Positions 1 through 5,109 of a DNA stretch of 5,283 nucleotides are shown in pieces (within the stretch, counting starts at the first letter, position 1; the number at the start of each line of letters is the position of its first letter). Made by a program: the position numbers and the translations under genes. This stretch comes from JBJXFY01 sp046155815. GTDB taxonomy: Bacteria; Verrucomicrobiota; Verrucomicrobiia; Limisphaerales; CAIMTB01. Location of the stretch: assembly GCA_046155815.1 (NCBI GenBank), contig JBJXFY010000126.1:1-5283 (forward strand). The letters run 5' to 3'. The notes under the pieces were generated by a model. It was given only the letters and a program-made list of their open reading frames with translations, had not been told where the DNA came from and made no database searches.

Positions 1-1
1 C

Positions 2-390
2 CTCATGGCGCGCGTGGACGCCGACCCCGCCGTGAAGATCACGCCGGCCGACCTCCGCGCCCTCGGCACCGCGCCCGAGCGCGTGCGGCGGTGGTTTGCC
101 GGGCATTACGGCATGACCTTCGCCGCGTGGCGGCGCGCCCGGCGGCTGGCCGGCGCCTTCACCGCCATCCGCGAGGGCGGCGACCTCGACGACGCGGCCC
201 TGGGCAGCGGCTACGAGTCGCACAGCGGCTTCCGCGCCGCGTAGGGAAAGCCTTCGGTGCGACGCCGGGGAGCAACGGGGAGAAGGACGCCCTCTTCACC
301 GCCTTCGTGGACACGCCGTTCTGCCGGATGCTCGCCGCGGCAAACGACGACGGCGTGGCGCTGCTTGAGTTCAACCACCGCATGATGCTC
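2..390 (+). pseudogene. ada: Ada-type O6-methylguanine regulator/repair protein, broken internal fragment
   Basis: Ada-family proteins repair alkylated DNA by transferring methyl groups to their own cysteines and activate the adaptive response through an AraC-like helix-turn-helix. The frame from position 2 (first ATG at 5) reads as the Ada HTH region: a DLRALG segment, then RVRRWFAGHYGMTFAAWRRA, REGGDLDDAALGSGYESHSG and FRAA. It stops at TAG 242-244. The expected continuation (VGKAFGATPG, then LFTAFVDTPFCRMLAAANDD and LLEF, the start of the methyltransferase N-lobe) is in the +1-offset frame from 241. One missing base in the GCGTAGGG stretch (about 238-243) accounts for this. The similarity ends around 370-390, and the catalytic PCHR region of the methyltransferase is absent. 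The N-terminal zinc/Cys domain would lie left of the window edge, so the ATG at 5 is probably internal. A sequencing indel could mimic the frameshift but not the missing 3' half. Family assignment is from remembered family patterns, not a search. Confidence 0.72.
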
Positions 391-396
391 CCCGCG

Positions 397-507
397 AACT
401 ACGAGGCCGTGCCGGTGCTGCTGGCGCTGGTGGCGGGCGCGGCCTGCCTGCTGCCCGCCCTGCGCGCCACGCGCATCGCGCCCCTGCAGGCGCTGCGGTG
501 CGAGTAG
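397..507 (+). pseudogene. C-terminal remnant of an FtsX/MacB-type ABC transporter permease
   Basis: Continuing in the frame of the Ada fragment's second part, about 36 codons read NYEAVPVLLALVAGAACLLP then ALRATRIAPLQALRCE and stop at TAG 505-507. This is the typical end of FtsX-like permeases (MacB and related families): a final hydrophobic helix, then the LPA-RATR-P-ALR-E cytoplasmic tail. Nothing of the other three helices or the large periplasmic domain is present. The tail therefore looks like the surviving end of a deleted gene joined in frame to the ada fragment at about 370-397. The likely cause is a deletion that removed the 3' half of ada and nearly all of the permease gene. Such a short peptide is very unlikely to act alone as a transporter. 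The match to the tail pattern is clear, but the motif is short. Confidence 0.62.
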
Positions 508-605
508 CGGAGCTTCCAGCACCGGGCCGCAAAGCGCATCCGTCAGGCGGCCGATGGGAAGATTTGCGGGTTTCCAACCCTCGTTTCGACGTCACCTTCC
601 GGCCC

Positions 606-785
606 ATGGAAGCATCCGCCGCCGTGCGGTGCCCGTACTGCGGGCAGGCCTTCGAGCTGGTGGTGGACACGAGCGTCGCGTCGCAACGGTTCGTGACGGA
701 CTGCGAAATCTGCTGCCGGCCGATCGAGGTCGCCGCCGAGTGCGAGCCGGGCGAAATCGCCAGCCTCGACGTGCTGGGCGGCTGA
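606..785 (+). CDS. CPXCG motif-containing cysteine-rich small protein
   Basis: This 59-residue protein has the layout of the Cys_rich_CPXG family: CPYCG near the N-terminus (Cys9, Cys12), a short strand-forming middle (ELVVD, Q27), then DCEICCRPI (Cys33, Cys36, Cys37). The paired CxxC knuckles suggest a small zinc- or metal-binding fold, probably cytoplasmic since no signal or TM segment is seen. The family's function is unknown. The ATG at 606 is chosen because the family begins a few residues before the CPxCG motif. The same frame opens at 498, but the extra 36 residues look like untranslated GC-rich DNA. No clear Shine-Dalgarno sequence precedes it. The next gene starts 15 bases downstream, so it is probably the first gene of an operon with the TMEM14-like gene and hrpB. 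The 98 bases before it (508-605) show no promoter I can defend. Confidence 0.85.
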   Translation: MEASAAVRCPYCGQAFELVVDTSVASQRFVTDCEICCRPIEVAAECEPGEIASLDVLGG

Positions 786-800
786 AGCCACGCTGCCGCC

Positions 801-1094
801 GTGACTCCGAAGGAAATCCTCCTGCTGGTCTTCGCCGCGGTCCTGCTCGCCGGCGGCATGATGGGCTGGATCAAGGCCAAGAGCGTGCCGTCCGTGGTGT
901 CGGCGGCGTTGTTCGCGCTGATCTTCGTGCTGATCGCCACGGACGCGCTGACGTTGCCGTGGCTCGCGGAAACCACTTTGGCGCTGCTGGTGGTGCTGAT
1001 GGGCGTGCGCTGGGCGAAGTCGAAGAAGTTCATGCCGGCCGGGCTGATCGCCGTGCTCGCGGCCGTGGTGCTGGTGCTGCAGTTCGTGCTGTGA
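801..1094 (+). CDS. TMEM14-family small integral membrane protein
   Basis: The 97-residue product has four hydrophobic segments at about residues 6-23, 29-47, 54-70 and 77-96. Diagnostic TMEM14 (UPF0136/Tmemb_14) features are present: GGMMGWIKAKSVPS between helices 1 and 2, and RWAKSKKFMPAGLIA leading into helix 4. It should sit in the cytoplasmic membrane. Eukaryotic TMEM14 proteins are mitochondrial membrane proteins, and TMEM14C is linked to porphyrin transport. The bacterial members have no established role, and none is inferred here. The start is GTG at 801, because no ATG precedes the first helix in this frame and GTG sits 15 bases after the CPXCG gene stop. The stop TGA (1092-1094) overlaps the GTG start of hrpB (1091-1093) in a GTGA arrangement, which suggests translational coupling. 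Confidence 0.82.
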   Translation: MTPKEILLLVFAAVLLAGGMMGWIKAKSVPSVVSAALFALIFVLIATDALTLPWLAETTLALLVVLMGVRWAKSKKFMPAGLIAVLAAVVLVLQFVL

Positions 1095-3661
1095 ACCCGC
1101 GCGAGCTGCCGGTCTGGCAGGTCCACGGCCCACTCCTCGAAGCCCTGCGCACCCGCGGCCGCGCGGTGCTCACGGCCCCCACCGGCTCCGGCAAGTCCAC
1201 GCAGGTGCCGCAGATGCTGCTCGAAGCCGGGCTGGCCGGCAGCGGGCAGGTGATCGTGCTCGAGCCGCGGCGTGTCGCCGCGCGCACGCTCGCCGCGCGC
1301 GTGGCCCAGGAACGTCGCGGCCGGCTCGGCGCGGAGGTTGGCTACCAGGTCCGGCTCGACGACCGCACGGGTGCGGGCACGCGGCTGACATTCGTCACGG
1401 AGGGCATCCTCGTCCGCCGGCTGCAGGACGACCCGGAGCTGCGCGGCATCGGCGCGGTGATCCTCGACGAGTTCCACGAACGGAACCTGCTCAGCGACGT
1501 CGCCCTCGGCTGGCTCCGCGAACTCACCGCCGCGCGCCGGCCCGACCTGAAGCTCGTGGTGATGTCCGCCACGCTGGATGCGGACGCGGTGGCCGGCTTC
1601 CTCGGCTGCCCGGTGCTGCGCGCCGAAGGACGGGCCTTTCCCGTCACGCTTTCCTGGCTGCCTTACCTGTCCTCCGCACCCGCGTCGCAGCTTGCGGCGG
1701 AGACGGTGGCGCGCCTCATCCAGACCGGCGAACCGGGTGACATCCTCGTCTTCATGCCGGGCCGGGGGGAGATCCAGGCGACGCTCAACGCGCTGCGCGG
1801 AGAGCGCCTGCCCGAGCCGGTGCTGGCGCTGCCGCTGCATGGCGAACTCCCGGCGGACCAGCAGGACCTGGCGTTCGCGCCCGCGGACCGGCGGAAGGTG
1901 ATCGTGGCCACGAACGTCGCGGAGACGTCGGTCACCATCGAAGGGGTGCGGCATGTCGTGGACAGCGGCCTGGCGCGCGTCGCGCGTTACGACGCGGAGC
2001 GCGGGCTGACCTCGCTGCTGATCGAACCGGTCAGCCAGGCGTCCGCCGAGCAGCGCCGCGGCCGCGCCGGGCGCACCGCGCCGGGCGTCTGCCACCGGCT
2101 CTGGACGGAAAACAGCCACCGCAGCCGGCCGGAGCGCAGCACGCCGGAAATCCGGCGCGCGGACCTCGCGGAGACCGTCCTGCTTCTGCATTCGCTGGGG
2201 CTGCTGCGGGCGGCGGACTTTTCCTGGCTCGACGCGCCGGAGCCGGAGGCCGTGGAACGCGCGGAGCGCCTGCTGGCGCTGCTCGGGGCGCTCGAGCCGG
2301 ACGCGGGCGGCGGCCTGCGCCTCACGCCGCTAGGCCGGGAGATACAGCGCATCCCGGCCCATCCGCGCTTCGCCCGGATGCTCGTCGAGGCGCGGCACCG
2401 CGGCTGCGCGGAGGCCGCGGCGCTTTGCGCGGCGCTGGTGAGCGGGCGCGACCTGCTGGTCCGCGCGGCGCCGGCGGACCCGCACGGGCGCGGCGCGCGG
2501 GATGATTTCGCCGAGGGTGCGTCGTCGGATTTCGAGGTCCTGCTGCGCGCGTGGTGCTGGGCGCGCGACGCGCGCTTCGACCTCGACGCCTGCCGGTCGC
2601 GCGGCATCCACGCGCAGACCGCGCGCGAGGTGGCGGCGACGTTCCGCCAGTTCCTCGCGCTGGCCGGGCGCGACGCGCGGTGCGCCGATGATTTCGAGCC
2701 GCCGGCCGACACGTTGGAACTGCGGAAGTGCCTGCTCGCGGGCTTCGCCGACCAGCTCGCGGCGCGGCGCGACCAGGGCACGCTCGAGTGCCGGCTGGTC
2801 GGCGGCGGGGGCGGCACGCTGGCGCGGGAGAGCGCCGCGTCCGAGGCGCCGCTCGTCGCGGTGGGCGCGGTGCGTGAAGTCGGAAACCTCGCCGGCACCC
2901 GGACGCTTCTGACGCTCGCCACCGCCGTCGAGCCCGCCTGGCTGGCGGAACTCTACCCGCAGCATGCCAGGGTGACGGTCGAGCACGACTACGACCGCCA
3001 GCACCGGCGCGTCGCCGCGCTCGACGTGTCGCGCTTTCTCGATCTCGAGATTGCACGGAAGCACCGGCGGGAGGCGGATCCCGCGGGAGCGGGCCGCTGC
3101 CTCGCGGAAGCGGCGGTGCAGGGGCTGTTCGAGCTGCCGAACCTGTCGCATGCGCTGCGGCAGTTCATGGCGCGCGTGAACCTGCTGGCCGCGGCGCTGC
3201 CGGAGCTGGAGCTGCCGCCCTTCGATGACGCGACGCGGACGGCGGCGTTCGCGCGGGCCTTCCACGGGCTGACGCTCGCGAAGGAGGCGCAGCAGGCGCC
3301 GCTGGCGGGGGCGTTGCACGCCCATCTCGCGGCCGGCCAGCGGGATTGGGTCGAGGAGCTTGCGCCGGTGTCCGTGACCCCGCCGGGCGGCAAGCCGCTG
3401 AAGCTTACCTACGCCGACACTCCGCGGGACAAGGCCGGCGCGCTCGTCGGGCCGGAGACGCAGGTGAAGCTCACCGAGGCCTTCGCCTGGACCGGCCATC
3501 CGCGCATCCTTGACCGGCGCGTGCCGGTGCGCGTGGGCCTGCTCGCGCCGGACGGTAAGCGGCTCGACGTGACGACGGACTGGACGGCCTTCCGGGCCGG
3601 CGCCTACGTGAAGCTGCGGCCGATGCTGCGGCAGAAGTTCCCGGGCTTCGTGTGGCCCTGA
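1091..3661 (+). CDS. hrpB: ATP-dependent helicase HrpB (DEAH/RHA-type)
   Basis: The product is an 856-residue superfamily 2 helicase of about the usual HrpB length. The motor motifs are all in order: Walker A APTGSGKST (29-37), LEPRRVAAR (57-65), TRLTFVTEG (97-105), DEFHER (126-131), SAT (159-161), DILVFMPGRGE (217-227), ATNVAETSVTI (273-283) and QRRGRAGR (321-328). A winged-helix/ratchet region follows, then the HrpB-specific C-terminal domain. Its landmarks are LTYADTP, a RVPVRVGLLAPDGKRLDVT stretch and the terminal GAYVKLRPMLRQKFPGFVWP block. Family knowledge: HrpB is a putative RNA helicase whose physiological substrate is poorly defined. The GTG at 1091 is chosen because it begins NPRELPV, the usual lead-in about 30 residues before Walker A, and overlaps the stop of the TMEM14 gene. 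The reading frame stays open back to 554, but that upstream stretch is a shadow of the two smaller genes. No catalytic residue appears to be missing. Confidence 0.95.
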   Translation: MNPRELPVWQVHGPLLEALRTRGRAVLTAPTGSGKSTQVPQMLLEAGLAGSGQVIVLEPRRVAARTLAARVAQERRGRLGAEVGYQVRLDDRTGAGTRLTFVTEGILVRRLQDDPELRGIGAVILDEFHERNLLSDVALGWLRELTAARRPDLKLVVMSATLDADAVAGFLGCPVLRAEGRAFPVTLSWLPYLSSAPASQLAAETVARLIQTGEPGDILVFMPGRGEIQATLNALRGERLPEPVLALPLHGELPADQQDLAFAPADRRKVIVATNVAETSVTIEGVRHVVDSGLARVARYDAERGLTSLLIEPVSQASAEQRRGRAGRTAPGVCHRLWTENSHRSRPERSTPEIRRADLAETVLLLHSLGLLRAADFSWLDAPEPEAVERAERLLALLGALEPDAGGGLRLTPLGREIQRIPAHPRFARMLVEARHRGCAEAAALCAALVSGRDLLVRAAPADPHGRGARDDFAEGASSDFEVLLRAWCWARDARFDLDACRSRGIHAQTAREVAATFRQFLALAGRDARCADDFEPPADTLELRKCLLAGFADQLAARRDQGTLECRLVGGGGGTLARESAASEAPLVAVGAVREVGNLAGTRTLLTLATAVEPAWLAELYPQHARVTVEHDYDRQHRRVAALDVSRFLDLEIARKHRREADPAGAGRCLAEAAVQGLFELPNLSHALRQFMARVNLLAAALPELELPPFDDATRTAAFARAFHGLTLAKEAQQAPLAGALHAHLAAGQRDWVEELAPVSVTPPGGKPLKLTYADTPRDKAGALVGPETQVKLTEAFAWTGHPRILDRRVPVRVGLLAPDGKRLDVTTDWTAFRAGAYVKLRPMLRQKFPGFVWP

Positions 3662-3750
3662 GGGCGGCGACGCCCCGTCGCCGAAGGGTGTCCTCGTCGC
3701 CCCGCCGCGATCAGCGGCGTGACGGGCGCTCCCCTGCTTGCGGCCACGCC
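3662..3750. other. Gene-free spacer with two hairpins between convergent genes
   Basis: Directly after the hrpB stop lies a perfect 8-bp stem with a CCC loop (CGGCGACG at 3665-3672, CGTCGCCG at 3676-3683). A second stem of 6 bp with loop GATCA follows (CGCCGC 3703-3708, GCGGCG 3714-3719). Neither is followed by a T-run on either strand, so neither is a canonical intrinsic terminator. The first could still shape the hrpB mRNA 3' end. The base composition is like hrpB rather than like the cassette to the right, so I regard this as host DNA up to the cassette boundary near 3757. Confidence 0.5.
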
Positions 3751-3811
3751 AGCCAACGTTGGAACTCGGCGGCGGCCCCTAAGGGCGGTCCGCTGTAGCA
3801 ACTTGTTCGAC
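3751..3811 (-). repeat. attC-like recombination site downstream of the hydrolase gene
   Basis: Read on the minus strand, this 61-base element has the landmarks of an integron attC site. The R''-like box is GTCGAAC (3811-3805), followed by AACAAGTTGCTACAGCGGAC, close to the common attC lead AACAA-(5-8)-CAAGCGGAC. A GC-rich imperfect hairpin follows (CGCCC TTA GGGG), then GAGTTCCAACGTTGGCT ending in an R'-like box GTTGGCT (3757-3751). The boxes deviate from RYYYAAC/GTTRRRY at one or two positions. The sequence in one frame encodes NKLLQRT, a string often seen in spurious proteins called over attC-type repeats. Its position 60 bases after a gene stop on the same strand is the standard cassette layout. 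The strongest support is that GTCGAAC is exactly complementary to the upstream cassette boundary at 4991-4985. It could instead be another dispersed intergenic repeat. Confidence 0.74.
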
Positions 3812-3871
3812 GGTTTCTTCCGCACCGAGTTAACGAGTCGCGTATTGCCTTGCCAGCCTCAACGCACCCGA

Positions 3872-4951
3872 TCATTCCGCCCCAAGCCACTTGAAGGGCT
3901 CAGCTGGCTTGAGCGCCGCCGAAAGCTCGCCTGCGAGAGGCTGGCCACGCTCAATCCTGACGACCTTCGGTGCAGCACCTTCAGTCAGATCAACCCTGCT
4001 GATGTCGATCCACGACACGGCGGGGAAGATCGCGGACTCGAAGTAGTAGATCTTGGCCCGATGATCCGCCACGGTCCGCCACAGTGTCATCGCGATGTTC
4101 GGGTTATTCGCATCGGCCATGCCGAGTGGAACACTGACCATGCGTACCTGCGAAAACACCGATGCGAGCGCCAGCTCGGAATCCTTGTATTTCGGTGACA
4201 ATTTGAGATAGTGGGTTGTGCGAACGAACCGATCGGCGGCACTGATTGTGCCCGGAAGGAAACGGTCGCCCCCAACCTTTTCCCAATAGACATTCAGCGC
4301 GAGCTGTTGGTCGAACGTTGGCGAGTTGGTCATCACCCTGTACTGCGAGCCATGGTGAATCACGAGTTTGCCATTGATGTACTCAAGGATTGCAGAGTCG
4401 CCCGTCGCATCAGAAAGCGAAAGATGCAGGCCCGCTGCGTGACCATTCGGCAGTGGAGGAGCAATGATGGCAAACGGGGGATTGGCCATGGCGGCAACCG
4501 CCTCCCCCACTGTTGCGAAGTTGTCGAGGAAGTACTGTGCCCAGGCGCCGGCGGTCAGAGTGGGCTTTCCTGACTTGGTCGCATCACCCCATTCGGCTTC
4601 CTTCAGATAAAGCAGGTTCGCAACGAGTCCTTTCTCGTTCATGCCATCGGCCGTTCCGGCATCATAGAAAGAGACGGCAATTGAGCCATACTTGGCGCTC
4701 CACTTGATCGGGTTGGCACCGACCGTTCCATCGCGCTTCATCCCTCTGGGAAAGACCCACAGCGCCGTCTTGGCGGAAGTATCCATCCAATCCATGGACC
4801 GTCCGGTGATGTAGGACTGATTGCCCGTCTCGTAAACGAGGCGTGTGCAAGCCTGCGCGTTGTGCAAAGGGCCGAATGCGATGGTCGCGATGACCAAGGT
4901 GCTGACCACAGTCTTCATCGTCGTGCATGGGTTCATGTGTCTCATCTTCAT
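3872..4951 (-). CDS. Exported choloylglycine hydrolase / penicillin V acylase-family Ntn hydrolase
   Basis: The 359-residue product belongs to the linear amide C-N hydrolases. A signal peptide (residues 1-34: charged start, hydrophobic TLVIATIAFG, then AQA) ends directly before Cys35, which becomes the N-terminal nucleophile after cleavage. This is the arrangement of Gram-negative periplasmic members. Other conserved residues are Arg51 and Asp54 (TGRSMDW), DGMNEKGL (102-109), Asn209 (MTNSPTF) and Arg241 (DRFVR). These correspond by position or motif to Arg18, Asp21, Asn175 and Arg228 of Clostridium bile salt hydrolase. Tyr115 falls at the position that is Asn82 in bile salt hydrolases and Tyr in penicillin V acylases, hinting at acylase-like specificity. 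Some Gram-negative members also cleave acyl-homoserine lactones. The substrate here is unknown. The ATG at 4951 is chosen for its Shine-Dalgarno and signal peptide. The frame opens at 5065, but the extra 38 codons cover the upstream attC-like site. The gene lies in a cassette. Confidence 0.9.
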   Translation of the reverse strand: MKMRHMNPCTTMKTVVSTLVIATIAFGPLHNAQACTRLVYETGNQSYITGRSMDWMDTSAKTALWVFPRGMKRDGTVGANPIKWSAKYGSIAVSFYDAGTADGMNEKGLVANLLYLKEAEWGDATKSGKPTLTAGAWAQYFLDNFATVGEAVAAMANPPFAIIAPPLPNGHAAGLHLSLSDATGDSAILEYINGKLVIHHGSQYRVMTNSPTFDQQLALNVYWEKVGGDRFLPGTISAADRFVRTTHYLKLSPKYKDSELALASVFSQVRMVSVPLGMADANNPNIAMTLWRTVADHRAKIYYFESAIFPAVSWIDISRVDLTEGAAPKVVRIERGQPLAGELSAALKPAEPFKWLGAE

Positions 4952-4956
4952 CTCTG

Positions 4957-4964
4957 CTTCCTTT
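4957..4964 (-). promoter_or_regulatory. Shine-Dalgarno sequence of the hydrolase gene
   Basis: On the minus strand AAAGGAAG precedes ATG 4951 with seven bases between AGGA and the start codon. This decides the start over the upstream ATG at 5065 and the in-frame ATGs at 4945 and 4936. A good Shine-Dalgarno here contrasts with the plus-strand genes of the window, which show none, and agrees with a foreign origin for the gene. Confidence 0.75.
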
Positions 4965-4984
4965 GGTGTTGGTGATGTGATGCC

Positions 4985-5060
4985 GTCGAACGACCCAAGC
5001 TCAGCGACCCGGCCCACGGGACGCATGGACTGCAACAGTGATGCGATGGCCGGGTTAGAG
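4985..5060 (-). repeat. Second attC-like site, upstream boundary of the cassette
   Basis: On the minus strand the element starts with CTCTAAC (5060-5054, R''-like) and ends with GCTGAGCTTGGGTCGTTCGAC-type sequence. That ending resembles the L'-R' end of many attC sites, with R'-like GTTCGAC at 4991-4985. The interior folds into a long hairpin: ACCCGGCC (5007-5014) with GGCCGGGT (5048-5055), CGCAT (5022-5026) with ATGCG (5041-5045), and ACTG (5029-5032) with CAGT (5036-5039) around a CAA loop. The first base of R'' is C rather than a purine, and the strongest stem is shifted relative to a textbook attC, so the assignment is less certain than its 5' cassette boundary. It would belong to a preceding cassette now lost or lying past the right edge. 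The alternative is a structured end of the neighbouring IS110-like element. Confidence 0.55.
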
Positions 5061-5109
5061 GCCATGCCGGGTTGCGGCGCGGGCGCCGTTCGGGCATCCC
5101 GCCACCGCT

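Larger units (their letters stand above)
3757..4990 (-). mobile_element. Integron gene cassette carrying an exported Ntn hydrolase
   Basis: The proposed cassette runs on the minus strand from TTCGAC (starting 4990) to the G of GTT in the 3' attC-like site (3757), about 1,234 bases. It holds one gene (3872-4951) and one attC-like site. In a circularised cassette the end G would rejoin TTCGAC, giving GTTCGAC, the perfect complement of this cassette's R'' box GTCGAAC. The match extends to nine bases (CCGTCGAAC 3813-3805 against GTTCGACGG 4991-4983). The gene starts 39 bases inside the 5' boundary, with a Shine-Dalgarno but no visible promoter, as in typical cassettes. GC is markedly lower than in hrpB. 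No integrase gene or attI site is in the window, so this may be a solitary or integrase-less array. The boundaries are deduced from the attC logic, not from comparison with an empty site. Confidence 0.68.

Noticed and set aside
554..1090. N-terminal extension of hrpB back to the ATG at 554
   Set aside because: The extra residues are a frame shadow of the CPXCG and TMEM14 genes. HrpB proteins start about 30 residues before Walker A, which matches GTG 1091.
371..2191. Long minus-strand open frame opposite the ada wreckage and hrpB (606 codons)
   Set aside because: It is antisense to three clear genes, its product is low-complexity and rich in Arg, Ala and His with no recognisable domain, and such frames are routine in GC-rich codon usage.
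2330..3499. Minus-strand open frame opposite the hrpB C-terminal half
   Set aside because: It is a shadow of hrpB with Arg/Ala-rich composition and no family resemblance.
3665..3683. Intrinsic terminator of hrpB
   Set aside because: The stem is perfect but no T-run follows on either strand, so only a hairpin is claimed.
3604..3825. Minus-strand 73-codon frame containing NKLLQRT as a protein gene
   Set aside because: Most of it is the attC-like repeat and the hrpB 3' end read antisense. The NKLLQRT string comes from the repeat itself.
4211..4573. Plus-strand frame opposite the hydrolase (120 codons)
   Set aside because: It is antisense to a gene with complete catalytic motifs and shows no domain pattern.
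4952..5065. N-terminal extension of the hydrolase to ATG 5065
   Set aside because: These codons translate the attC-like site. A Shine-Dalgarno and a proper signal peptide place the start at 4951.
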